Part shown: positions 1 through 5,861 of the stretch, one piece after another
Layout: each line of letters starts with the position of its first letter
Numbering within the stretch: the stretch's first letter is position 1
Assembly: GCA_030145965.1 (NCBI GenBank)
Contig: JASKZT010000053.1
Span: forward strand, 1-7,562
DNA length: 7,562 nucleotides
Origin: Ornithinimicrobium sp.
GTDB lineage: Bacteria > Actinomycetota > Actinomycetes > Actinomycetales > Dermatophilaceae
Reading direction: 5' to 3'
Position numbers and translations under genes: made by a program
Notes under the pieces: generated by a model
Databases searched by the model: none
What the model was told of the DNA's origin: nothing
The model's input: the letters and a program-made list of their open reading frames with translations, nothing else

Positions 1-327
1 GGGCGCCTCATGGACCTCATGGAGTCGCGCGGCATCGTCGGCCCGTCCGAGGGCTCCAAGGCCCGCGACGTGCTCGTCAAGCCCGACGACCTGGAGGAGA
101 CGCTCGCGCTGATGCAGGGGCAGGAGCCCCCGGCGCACCCCGAGCCGGAGAGCGACAGCGTCCCCTTCGACGCCGGCGCCGCCGAGGTCGTCGAGGACGA
201 CGACGAGCCGGCACCCGCGCCCCTCCGCGACAGCCGCTACGACGGCGACCCCGTGTCCGGCAGCTACGTCCACGAGGAGGACGACGAGGAGCCCGAGGAC
301 GCCTGGGCGCTCACCGGCCGCGGGTGA
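1..327 (+). CDS. ftsK: DNA translocase FtsK, C-terminal fragment (gamma domain and acidic tail)
   Basis: This is the 3' end of a gene that begins before the window; the frame is open from base 1 and ends at TGA 325-327, leaving 108 residues. FtsK is a septum-anchored, ATP-driven DNA pump that clears and aligns chromosome termini during division. The first 40 or so residues ([20 protein letters not shown], then ARDVLV) match the winged-helix gamma domain that reads the polar KOPS/FRS motifs and contacts XerD. After it comes a tail of about 65 residues rich in Asp, Glu and Pro, with runs such as EDDDEP and [10 protein letters not shown]. Low-complexity acidic tails are common on actinobacterial FtsK proteins and are probably disordered. 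The motor domain is outside the window. The neighbouring rimO-pgsA-cinA-clgR block supports the call, since this order recurs in actinobacteria. Confidence 0.93.
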   Translation, partial: GRLMDLMESRGIVGPSEGSKARDVLVKPDDLEETLALMQGQEPPAHPEPESDSVPFDAGAAEVVEDDDEPAPAPLRDSRYDGDPVSGSYVHEEDDEEPEDAWALTGRG

Positions 328-334
328 GCGCTCA
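325..334. repeat. 10-bp perfect palindrome containing both convergent stop codons
   Basis: TGAGCGCTCA reads the same on both strands. The first three bases are the ftsK stop, and the last three are the stop of the minus-strand small membrane gene, leaving GCGC between them. There is therefore no room for a separate terminator between the two genes, and their transcripts must overlap at their 3' ends. The stem is too short to act as a terminator itself. Confidence 0.6.
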
Positions 335-610
335 GCGCCCCACGGTCAGCCAGAAGGTCAGCGACAGCAGCAGGAACGCCCCGGCGGCGGCGACGAGCAC
401 CCACCGCAGGGCGCGCAGGGGCAGGAAGGACGCGAGCGCCAGCACCAGGGAGATGGTGCCGGTCTGCATCGTCCAGCCGCGGCGGGTCGCGCCGCGGGCG
501 TCACCGGGCAGGTAGCCCAGGACGAAGGCCGTGGCCACGAGCAGGCACGCCGCGAGGGCGATGACGGTCGCGGCGGGTCCGGGGGACCGGCGCACCGGTG
601 CGGTCGACAT
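332..610 (-). CDS. small hydrophobic membrane protein, unknown function
   Basis: A 92-residue protein that I do not recognise. It begins MSTAPVRRSPGP, with positive charge on the cytoplasmic side, followed by a hydrophobic helix at about residues 13-33 (VIALAACLLVATAFVLGYL). A short polar loop with several Arg follows, then two further hydrophobic stretches at about 51-66 and 69-88, so three membrane passes are likely. No catalytic motif is visible. The ATG at 610 is chosen because upstream codons in this frame lie in the antisense of the neighbouring gene and do not read as protein; only a weak AGG element precedes it. It lies 26 bases after the SGNH hydrolase stop and is probably the last gene of that minus-strand operon. 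It ends four bases from the ftsK stop on the opposite strand. Three-helix proteins of this size often go with envelope proteins, but any role here would be a guess. Confidence 0.72.
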   Translation of the reverse strand: MSTAPVRRSPGPAATVIALAACLLVATAFVLGYLPGDARGATRRGWTMQTGTISLVLALASFLPLRALRWVLVAAAGAFLLLSLTFWLTVGR

Positions 611-636
611 CCCGCCATCCTGCCGCACGCCGCGCG

Positions 637-1815
637 TCAGGGCATCGAGCCCAGGTACTCCTCGATGAGCTCCTGCATCGCGGCCTGGCCCTGCGCGTTG
701 GGGTGGAAGGACTCCGGCGGCAGCGCCTGGTGCTCGGACCAGAAGCCGAGGCCGAGGATCCACGGGTCGTCGCTGCCCACGCCGTGCCCCTGGAAGGCCG
801 CGGTCGGGTCGATGAAGTGCACGCCGTTCTCGCGGGCGACCCGCGCCATCCGGGCGTTGAGCTCGTCGGCCATGGAGTTGAGGAACGCGACGTCCTTGGG
901 GTCGACGAGTCCGAGGTAGTCGGGGTCGAAGAGCTGCGGGTAGCCCATCTGCACCATGTGGGCGTTGCCGCCGGACTGCTCGAGGAGGTGCTCGTACATG
1001 TCCGCGAGGTTCTCCTCGACCTGGTCCAGGATGACGTCCATGCGGGTGCGGCCCTGGGCGTCGTCGGGGTCGGGGGAGCTGAACCAGTCCGAGCAGTAGA
1101 CGAGCGCGCTCTCGGGGACGTAGCCACCGCCGCCCCGGATCTGGCCGTTGGCGAAGTTGGCCGCCAGGCACTCGGTGAGGAAGTGGGAGAACTGCGCGTC
1201 GTTGCCGCCCATCGACAGGAAGATCATCGAGGTGTCCTCGTCGACCGCCTCGCCCTGGGGGCCCTCGCCATCGTTGCCGCCGTTGGGGTTGGTGACCTCG
1301 TTCGTCGTGGCCCCGGAGCAGGCGACGAAGGAGTAGTCGCCCGACCAGTGCGCCTCGCCGACGCCGACGCCCCAGGCGTTGCCGGAGCGGTGGCACCGGT
1401 TCTCCCCCGAGTCCTCCCAGAACTGCCACCAGCTGGGCCCGTAGTCGGTGTCGGGGTCGTAGTCGCCCGCGCCCTCGCCCGAGCCGTAGCTGTCGCCGAC
1501 GAAGACCATGGGGCCGGAGGTGACCTGCTCGTAGGTCCACTCCCGCTCCTCGTAGGGGACCTCCTCCGGCATCGCCGTGACGGGCAGGTCCGCGCACCCC
1601 ATGTCGACGCCGGGCAGGCGGTCCCAGGCGCGGCAGATGCTGGCCGACAGGGGGCGCCCGAGGACGTCGGGGGAGGCCGCCGCGAGCGCCGTCATCGCGG
1701 CGGCCACGAGGGTGGCGACGACCATCGTGATCCCGGCGACCTCCACGCCGGCGGCGCCCCGGTCCTGGCTGAGCGTGCGTGCGGCCCCCCGCGTCCAGGC
1801 CCCCCCGCCGGTCAC
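637..1815 (-). CDS. secreted SGNH/GDSL-family hydrolase with prepilin-like N-terminus
   Basis: A 392-residue extracellular esterase/lipase-like enzyme of the SGNH superfamily; the substrate is unknown. Block I is GDSYGSGEG with nucleophile Ser109. A CHRS motif follows at 141-144, ACSGA at 165-169, the GGND block at 203-206 (oxyanion Asn205), and SFHPN at 369-373 with catalytic His371. Cys141, 166, 216 and 241 are spaced as expected for two disulfides of an exported enzyme. The N-terminus is not an ordinary signal peptide: residues 18-25 read QDRG/AAGVE, a glycine followed by Glu at +5 and then about 20 hydrophobic residues, as in Flp/Tad-type (class III) prepilins. The start is taken as GTG 1815, eight bases after AGGA and four bases after the lipoprotein stop, implying one transcript and coupled translation; GTG 1815 gives a 19-residue basic leader before the glycine. 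The hydrolase call is firm; the prepilin reading is inferred. Confidence 0.9.
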   Translation of the reverse strand: MTGGGAWTRGAARTLSQDRGAAGVEVAGITMVVATLVAAAMTALAAASPDVLGRPLSASICRAWDRLPGVDMGCADLPVTAMPEEVPYEEREWTYEQVTSGPMVFVGDSYGSGEGAGDYDPDTDYGPSWWQFWEDSGENRCHRSGNAWGVGVGEAHWSGDYSFVACSGATTNEVTNPNGGNDGEGPQGEAVDEDTSMIFLSMGGNDAQFSHFLTECLAANFANGQIRGGGGYVPESALVYCSDWFSSPDPDDAQGRTRMDVILDQVEENLADMYEHLLEQSGGNAHMVQMGYPQLFDPDYLGLVDPKDVAFLNSMADELNARMARVARENGVHFIDPTAAFQGHGVGSDDPWILGLGFWSEHQALPPESFHPNAQGQAAMQELIEEYLGSMP

Positions 1816-1819
1816 GGTC

Positions 1820-2656
1820 TCAGTCCTGGACCTGCGCCGCGGCCTCGACGAGGACCTCCCGGTCCAGACCCGCGTTGAGGGTGCTGACCAGGGACATCCA
1901 GTGCCAGCCCTCCTCGAGGTCGCGCAGCGCGACGTGGCGGACCTGGCCGGTCTCCTCGGTCGTCTCGGTGAGGAAGACCCAGCCGTCCAGGCCGCCCTGC
2001 CCGGGGTCCCAGGCCTCGACGTCCACGCTGACCTCGCCCTCCCCGGAGGACACCTCGCGTCCGTCGGCGTCCACCCCGTAGCCCTCGCAGCCGGCCAGGG
2101 CGTCGGCCACCCGGCCGACCAGCCCGTGCGCCTCGGGCTCGGCGAAGACGTGGACCTCGCTCTCGAGGTAGGTGAAGTCCTCCACCAGGCCCCAGCGCCG
2201 CTGGGCGGCGTCCCGCGGCTTGACGGGGTCCAGCTGGACCCCGCACACCGTGCGGACGAAGTGCGGGCCGTCGGGGTCGACCAGACGCCAGCGGTCGGGC
2301 AGGGCGGGGTCGTGGAGCAGGAGGGGCTCGGCGCTGCCGTCCCCGTGCTCCGCGACCATCGCGCCGTACATCTGCGGGTCGGTGTCCGCCGTGCCGCGCA
2401 GCTCGGTGAGCCCGTCGGCGGTCCGCCCGGACGACCCCGGCTGCGGGGTCGTGCCGGGAGGTGCCGTGCCCGGGGCGTCCTCGTCCCCCGAGGATGCGGC
2501 CCCGGGCACGGCGGTATCGGCGTCCGACGATGGCCTCTGGTCCGTCCCACGACCTGGCGCGTCGCCTCCGCACGCGCTGAGCGCTGTCCCGAGCGTCAGC
2601 AGCGCGACCAGCAACGCTGTGCGCGTGCGCGTCGTCCGTCCCTGGTGTGCCGACAT
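1820..2656 (-). CDS. lipoprotein, possibly with PknH-C-like sensor fold
   Basis: A 278-residue exported lipoprotein. Residues 1-12 are basic, 13-25 form a hydrophobic core, and LSAC at 26-29 is a clear lipobox, so Cys29 would be lipidated and the protein anchored outside the membrane. Residues 30-85 are a Gly/Pro/Ser/Asp-rich linker. The folded part (about 95-278) has one Cys pair (138, 190), the phrase LPDRW followed by VCG, a helix ending in ADALAGC, a W-F strand near 226-228 and a late HVAL strand. This pattern recalls the PknH-C extracellular sensor domain of actinobacteria, but I match it from memory and the similarity is weak. An in-frame start 22 codons upstream exists, but ATG 2656 puts the basic and hydrophobic segments in standard place. 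A TAGCGT -10 element lies seven bases before this ATG, suggesting a leaderless mRNA. It is the first gene of the three-gene minus-strand operon. Confidence 0.82.
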   Translation of the reverse strand: MSAHQGRTTRTRTALLVALLTLGTALSACGGDAPGRGTDQRPSSDADTAVPGAASSGDEDAPGTAPPGTTPQPGSSGRTADGLTELRGTADTDPQMYGAMVAEHGDGSAEPLLLHDPALPDRWRLVDPDGPHFVRTVCGVQLDPVKPRDAAQRRWGLVEDFTYLESEVHVFAEPEAHGLVGRVADALAGCEGYGVDADGREVSSGEGEVSVDVEAWDPGQGGLDGWVFLTETTEETGQVRHVALRDLEEGWHWMSLVSTLNAGLDREVLVEAAAQVQD

Positions 2657-2663
2657 GCCGAGG

Positions 2664-2669
2664 ACGCTA
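2664..2669 (-). promoter_or_regulatory. -10 element of a leaderless promoter for the lipoprotein operon
   Basis: On the minus strand TAGCGT (2669 to 2664) fits the actinobacterial TANNNT consensus and is followed by seven bases and then the ATG at 2656. Transcription would start at or next to the start codon, giving a leaderless mRNA, which fits the lack of a Shine-Dalgarno sequence. No good -35 hexamer is seen at 16-18 bp spacing. Confidence 0.5.
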
Positions 2670-2702
2670 CGTGCGGGCCACCCGGGACCGCGAGGGTCGC
2701 AA

Positions 2703-2718
2703 GGCCCCCTGGGGGTCC
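2703..2718. repeat. imperfect inverted repeat in the divergent promoter region
   Basis: GGCCCCCTGGGGGTCC is a 16-bp near-palindrome with one mismatch between arms and a T-G centre. It lies between the two divergent -10 elements, about 20 bp from the DosR-like box. It could be an operator or a chance product of GC-rich DNA; it has no T-tract and does not look like a terminator. Confidence 0.3.
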
Positions 2719-2738
2719 CCACCTGACCGGGCCCGTCA

Positions 2739-2753
2739 GGGACTTTCGGCCCC
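2739..2753 (+). promoter_or_regulatory. DosR/DevR-like response-regulator box upstream of rimO
   Basis: GGGACTTTCGGCCCC matches 12 of 14 core positions of the mycobacterial DosR box GGGACTWWAGTCCC, and resembles the GGGAC-type boxes of related regulators (such as OsdR) in other actinobacteria. It overlaps the place where the -35 hexamer of the rimO promoter should be, and no TTGACA-like -35 is present, the usual arrangement for a class II activated promoter. The match and spacing are directly visible; binding by a DosR-type regulator and hypoxia control of rimO are inferred. Confidence 0.45.
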
Positions 2754-2760
2754 GACCATC

Positions 2761-2766
2761 TACCGT
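2761..2766 (+). promoter_or_regulatory. -10 element of a leaderless rimO promoter
   Basis: TACCGT fits TANNNT and ends six bases before the rimO ATG at 2773, so the transcript should begin at or next to the start codon. No Shine-Dalgarno sequence precedes the ATG, consistent with leaderless translation. This promoter probably also drives pgsA and cinA. Confidence 0.55.
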
Positions 2767-2772
2767 GGTCCC

Positions 2773-4275
2773 ATGACCCGCCGCTCCGTCGCCCTCGTCA
2801 CCCTCGGGTGCACCCGCAACGAGGTCGACTCCGAGGAGCTGGCCGGGCGGCTGGCCGCCGAGGGGTGGGACCTCGTCGAGGACGCCGGCGACGCGGACGT
2901 GGCGGTCGTCAACACCTGCGGCTTCGTCGAGCAGGCCAAGAAGGACTCGATCGACGCCATCCTCGAGGCCGGCGACCTCAAGCGGACCGGCCGGACCCAG
3001 AAGGTCGTCGCCGTCGGCTGCATGGCCGAGCGCTACGGCACGCAGCTGGCCGAGGAGCTGCCGGAGGCCGACGCCGTGCTCGGCTTCGACTCCTACACCG
3101 ACATGTCCGCGCACCTGCGCCAGGTCCTGGACGGGGGGCGCCCGGAGTCCCACGTGCCGCGCGACCGCCGCTCCCTGCTGCCCCTGGCGCCGGCCCAGCG
3201 GGGCGCCGCGAGCTCCGGGGTCGCCCTGCCGGGCCACCAGCAGGCCCCCTCCGACGAGCCCGACGAGGACCTGGCCGCGGTCGCGCCGCCGACGGGTCCC
3301 CGGGTCGTGCGGGCCCGCCTCGACGGCCGGCCCTGGGCGCCGCTGAAGATCGCCTCCGGGTGCGACCGGCGCTGCGCCTTCTGCGCCATCCCGATGTTCC
3401 GCGGCGCCTTCGTCTCCCGGCGGCCGGAGGAGATCCTGGCCGAGGCCCGCTGGCTGGGGGAGCGGGGCGTCAAGGAGGTCTTCCTCGTCAGCGAGAACAC
3501 CACCTCCTACGGCAAGGACCTCGGCGACCTGCGCCTGGTCGACCAGCTGCTGCCCGAGCTGGCGGCGACGCCCGGCGTGGAGCGGGTGCGCGTGTCCTAC
3601 CTCCAGCCCGCCGAGATCCGGCCCGACCTGCTCGACGCGATGGCCTCCACCCCGGGGGTCGTGCCCTACTTCGACATCTCCTTCCAGCACGCCAGCGGTC
3701 CGCTGCTGCGCCGGATGCGCCGCTTCGGCGACCGCGCCTCCTTCCTCGCGCTGCTGCAGGAGGTCCGGCGCCGGCTGCCGGAGGCGGGCATCCGCACCAA
3801 CGTCATCGTGGGCTTCCCCGGTGAGACCGAGGAGGACCTGGCCGAGCTGACCGCCTTCCTCGAGGAGGCCCGCCTGGACGTCGTGGGCGTCTTCGGCTAC
3901 TCCGACGAGGACGGCACGGAGGCGGAGGGCTACGCGGACAAGCTGGACGAGGCGACGATCACCTCCCGCGTCTCGGCCGTGACGGCCCTCGTGGAGGAGC
4001 TCGTCGCCCAGCGCGCCGAGGAGCGCGTCGGCACGCTCGTCGAGGTGCTCGTCGAGGGCGTGGAGGACGAGGACGACGCGGGCCCGCGCCTGGTCGGTCG
4101 CGCCGGTCAGCAGGGGCCGGACGTCGACGGCGTCACCTACCTGGAGGACGAGGACGGTCTGCTGCCGCCGCTGCGGCCGGGCGACATCGTCACGGCCCGC
4201 GTCGTGGCCTCCGAGGGTGTCGACCTCGTCGCCGTGCCGGTCGCCGCGGCCGGCGCGCCGGAGGACGGGCGGTGA
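2773..4275 (+). CDS. rimO: ribosomal protein S12 (Asp) methylthiotransferase RimO
   Basis: A 500-residue radical-SAM enzyme that adds a methylthio group to the beta-carbon of a conserved Asp of ribosomal protein S12, using two [4Fe-4S] clusters. The N-terminal UPF0004 domain (1-125) has cluster-binding Cys13 ([10 protein letters not shown]), Cys49 (NTCGF) and Cys83 (VGCMAERYG). The radical-SAM motif is CDRRCAFC with Cys197, 201 and 204, followed by [15 protein letters not shown]-terminal TRAM-like RNA/protein-binding domain spans about 412-490. RimO is preferred over MiaB because of the [10 protein letters not shown] and RG-F-SRRP signature and the actinobacterial neighbourhood. Between UPF0004 and radical-SAM domains lies a Pro/Ala-rich linker (about 130-178), which makes the protein longer than the roughly 440 residues of the E. 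coli enzyme, as is usual in actinobacteria. The ATG at 2773 is chosen for its -10 spacing and because residue 5 onward starts the first beta strand. It overlaps pgsA by four bases. Confidence 0.96.
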   Translation: MTRRSVALVTLGCTRNEVDSEELAGRLAAEGWDLVEDAGDADVAVVNTCGFVEQAKKDSIDAILEAGDLKRTGRTQKVVAVGCMAERYGTQLAEELPEADAVLGFDSYTDMSAHLRQVLDGGRPESHVPRDRRSLLPLAPAQRGAASSGVALPGHQQAPSDEPDEDLAAVAPPTGPRVVRARLDGRPWAPLKIASGCDRRCAFCAIPMFRGAFVSRRPEEILAEARWLGERGVKEVFLVSENTTSYGKDLGDLRLVDQLLPELAATPGVERVRVSYLQPAEIRPDLLDAMASTPGVVPYFDISFQHASGPLLRRMRRFGDRASFLALLQEVRRRLPEAGIRTNVIVGFPGETEEDLAELTAFLEEARLDVVGVFGYSDEDGTEAEGYADKLDEATITSRVSAVTALVEELVAQRAEERVGTLVEVLVEGVEDEDDAGPRLVGRAGQQGPDVDGVTYLEDEDGLLPPLRPGDIVTARVVASEGVDLVAVPVAAAGAPEDGR

Positions 4276-4886
4276 TCGGGCCGCACGACCCCGACGGCCC
4301 GGACCTCGCGACGGTGCCGGTCCAGCCCGAGGCCTCGCCGTGGAACGTGCCCAACGCCCTGACGGTCCTGCGCATCCTCCTGGTGCCGGTCTTCGGCTGG
4401 CTGCTCCTCACCCACGGCGGCGAGGACGCCGCCTGGCGCTGGTGGGCGACGGCCGTCTTCGTCGTCGCCACGGCCACCGACTGGGTCGACGGCTTCCTGG
4501 CCCGCCGCGCCGGCCTCATCACCGACTTCGGCAAGCTCATGGACCCCATCGCCGACAAGGCGCTCATGGGCACCGCACTCGTCGGCCTCTCGGTGCTGGA
4601 CCTGCTGCCGTGGTGGGTGACGGTCGTCATCCTCGTGCGCGAGGTCGGGATCACCCTCATGCGCTTCGTCGTCATCCGGCGGGGCGTCATCCCCGCCAGC
4701 CGTGGGGGCAAGGTCAAGACCGCGCTCCAGGCGGTGGGGCTCACGCTCATGGTCGCCCCCCTCGGCGGCGTCCTGGGGACGCTCGGGCTGGTGACCATGT
4801 ACGCCGCCGTCGTCTTCACCGTGGTCACCGGCGTCGACTACGTCCGCCAGGCCCTGCGCGGCAGCCGGTCGGGCGCGCGGCCGTGA
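4272..4886 (+). CDS. pgsA: CDP-diacylglycerol--glycerol-3-phosphate 3-phosphatidyltransferase (PgsA)
   Basis: A 204-residue integral membrane enzyme of the CDP-alcohol phosphatidyltransferase family. It would transfer a phosphatidyl group from CDP-diacylglycerol to glycerol-3-phosphate, the committed step to phosphatidylglycerol and cardiolipin. The full family signature D-x2-DG-x2-AR-x8-G-x3-D-x3-D is intact: Asp70, Asp73-Gly74, Ala77-Arg78, Gly87, Asp91, Asp95. [17 protein letters not shown] (25-41) opens the first membrane helix, and about six hydrophobic segments follow. The family also contains phosphatidylinositol-phosphate synthases, but the NxPNxLTxLR opening and the position next to rimO and cinA favour PgsA. 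GTG 4272 overlaps the rimO stop (GTGA), with GGAGG seven bases upstream, so translation is coupled. The first 24 residues are a polar extension before the helix. Confidence 0.94.
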   Translation: MIGPHDPDGPDLATVPVQPEASPWNVPNALTVLRILLVPVFGWLLLTHGGEDAAWRWWATAVFVVATATDWVDGFLARRAGLITDFGKLMDPIADKALMGTALVGLSVLDLLPWWVTVVILVREVGITLMRFVVIRRGVIPASRGGKVKTALQAVGLTLMVAPLGGVLGTLGLVTMYAAVVFTVVTGVDYVRQALRGSRSGARP

Positions 4887-5434
4887 CGGACGGCCCGGGG
4901 GCCGCCGCCCGGGTCGTGCACGCGCTCACCGCGGCGGGCGCCACCGTCGCCACGGCCGAGTCCCTCACCGGCGGCCTCGTGGCCGCCGCCCTCACGGCCG
5001 TCCCGGGCGCCAGCGCGGTGGTGCGCGGGGGCGTCGTCGCCTACGTCACCGACGTGAAGCGGGACCTGCTGGGCGTGCCCGACCCGCTGCTGCGGCGGTA
5101 CGGCGCCGTCTCCCCCGAGTGCGCCCGGGCGATGGCCGAGGGCGTCCGCCGGACCGTCGGTGCCACGTGGGGGCTGGCGACGACCGGCGTCGCCGGCCCC
5201 GGTCCCAGCGAGGGCCACCCCGCCGGCACCGTCCACGTCGCCGTGGCGGGGGAACACGGCACCACCCTCCGGGCGTTGCACCTGCACGGCTCGCGCAGCG
5301 AGGTCCGCACGCTCACGGTCAGCACGCTCCTCTGGCTCCTCGAGGAGTCCCTCGCCGGACCGTCGGGGCCGGGCGCTACCGTGGAGGCCCACGGCCGGAG
5401 CGCCGACCGCGACATCGACCACGACGACGGTTAG
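4883..5434 (+). CDS. pncC: nicotinamide-nucleotide amidohydrolase PncC (CinA C-terminal domain protein)
   Basis: A 183-residue protein equal to the C-terminal domain of CinA, without the N-terminal molybdopterin-binding-like domain; this short form is usual in actinobacteria. The domain deamidates nicotinamide mononucleotide to nicotinic acid mononucleotide in the NAD salvage cycle. Visible family motifs are AESLTGG (25-31, with catalytic Ser27), the [17 protein letters not shown] stretch (49-65, conserved Tyr54 and Lys59), [11 protein letters not shown] (74-84), TGVAGP (101-106) and PAGTVHVAV (113-121). The GTG at 4883 shares the GTGA overlap with the pgsA stop and has no convincing ribosome site of its own, so it is probably read by coupled translation. 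The domain ends near WLLEES (151-156); the last 27 or so residues are a polar tail ending DIDHDDG, whose DNA also carries the clgR promoter. Older annotations often call such genes cinA or competence-damage protein. Confidence 0.92.
   Translation: MTDGPGAAARVVHALTAAGATVATAESLTGGLVAAALTAVPGASAVVRGGVVAYVTDVKRDLLGVPDPLLRRYGAVSPECARAMAEGVRRTVGATWGLATTGVAGPGPSEGHPAGTVHVAVAGEHGTTLRALHLHGSRSEVRTLTVSTLLWLLEESLAGPSGPGATVEAHGRSADRDIDHDDG
5401..5411 (+). promoter_or_regulatory. possible ClgR box at the clgR promoter
   Basis: CGCCGACCGCG has the CGCY-N4-GCG core of the published ClgR consensus, with A at the second spacer position, but C where a purine is expected just before GCG and poor flanking A/T positions. 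It abuts and partly overlaps the -35 element of clgR. CGC-N5-GCG turns up often by chance at this GC content, so autoregulation is only a possibility. Confidence 0.3.
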
Positions 5435-5437
5435 CCT
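5409..5437 (+). promoter_or_regulatory. clgR promoter (-35 GCGACA, 17 bp, -10 TAGCCT)
   Basis: GCGACA (5409-5414) and TAGCCT (5432-5437) are separated by exactly 17 bp; the first matches four of six bases of TTGACA and the second fits TANNNT. Transcription would start near 5444-5447, leaving a leader of about 25 bases that carries AAGGAGGG at 5457-5464, a strong ribosome site seven bases before the clgR ATG. The -10 overlaps the TAG stop of pncC, so clgR can be expressed apart from the upstream genes. Confidence 0.5.
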
Positions 5438-5471
5438 GTCGTCCCAGGAGAGGATGAAGGAGGGACACGGA

Positions 5472-5816
5472 ATGGTGCTGCTGCGACGCGAGCTCGGCGA
5501 CGTCCTGCGCGAGAAGCGCCAGGGCCAGGGCCGCACCCTGCGCGAGGTCAGCGCCGAGGCCTCCTGCTCCCTGGGCTACCTCTCCGAGGTGGAGCGCGGT
5601 GAGAAGGAGGCGTCCTCCGAGCTGCTCGCCTCCATCTGCAAGGCGCTCGACGTGCCTCTCTCCCAGATGCTCTCCGACGTCGCCGACCGGGTGAGCCTGG
5701 CCGAGACCGCCACCACCCGGATGACCACGGTCCTCACCGAGGGCCTGGCCACGCCGATCAGCTCGCGCGAGGTCGCGCGCCGCCCCGGCCGCCGGGCCAT
5801 CGTCTCCGCCGCCTGA
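5472..5816 (+). CDS. clgR: ClgR-type XRE-family transcriptional activator of Clp protease genes
   Basis: A 114-residue cytoplasmic DNA-binding protein. Residues 7-65 form an XRE/Cro helix-turn-helix: [30 protein letters not shown], split by the recognition helix around [11 protein letters not shown] (33-43). The sequence around [22 protein letters not shown], together with a position just after pncC, is the hallmark of ClgR, which switches on clpP1P2, clpC and other stress genes in Streptomyces, Corynebacterium and Mycobacterium. After the HTH comes a linker with the segment [13 protein letters not shown] and a basic stretch [11 protein letters not shown]. The chain ends SAA, and a C-terminal Ala-Ala is known to mark this class of regulators for degradation by Clp protease, giving negative feedback. 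The ATG at 5472 follows AAGGAGGG at a seven-base spacing, which settles the start. It converges on nei, 45 bases away. Confidence 0.9.
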   Translation: MVLLRRELGDVLREKRQGQGRTLREVSAEASCSLGYLSEVERGEKEASSELLASICKALDVPLSQMLSDVADRVSLAETATTRMTTVLTEGLATPISSREVARRPGRRAIVSAA

Positions 5817-5861
5817 GCGCACCCGGTCCGTCGCGCGCTGCTGCGGCGACTGCCCGATCGC

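Noticed and set aside
598..1878. Long plus-strand open frame opposite the SGNH hydrolase gene
   Set aside because: It is the antisense shadow of the hydrolase, rich in Val/Gly/Arg/Ala and without any recognisable domain; the minus strand has complete catalytic blocks.
637..2550. Extending the SGNH hydrolase upstream to 2550 as a 637-residue fusion
   Set aside because: Upstream residues are Arg/Thr/Pro-rich out-of-frame reading of the lipoprotein gene; GTG 1815 with its AGGA site and prepilin-like segment is the natural start.
2647..2772. Longer N-terminus for rimO
   Set aside because: The added residues have no RimO similarity and would run through the promoter elements; the family starts just before the first beta strand.
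1577..2776. Long plus-strand frame opposite the lipoprotein gene
   Set aside because: Shadow of the lipoprotein; the minus-strand frame has a lipobox, paired Cys and a promoter, the plus frame has none.
2596..3690. Minus-strand open frame across rimO
   Set aside because: Antisense of rimO, which has all six cluster cysteines in frame; the minus reading is low-complexity Gly/Val/Arg.
4021..4085. Repeated GTCGAGG/GAGGACGAGGAC stretches in the rimO 3' part as a DNA repeat
   Set aside because: They code for the acidic loop [13 protein letters not shown] of the TRAM-region and reflect biased codon use, not a separate repeat.
5830..5850. Hairpin between clgR and nei as a bidirectional terminator
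   Set aside because: GTCGC/GCGAC pairs for only five bases, then needs a bulge, and no T-tract follows on either strand.
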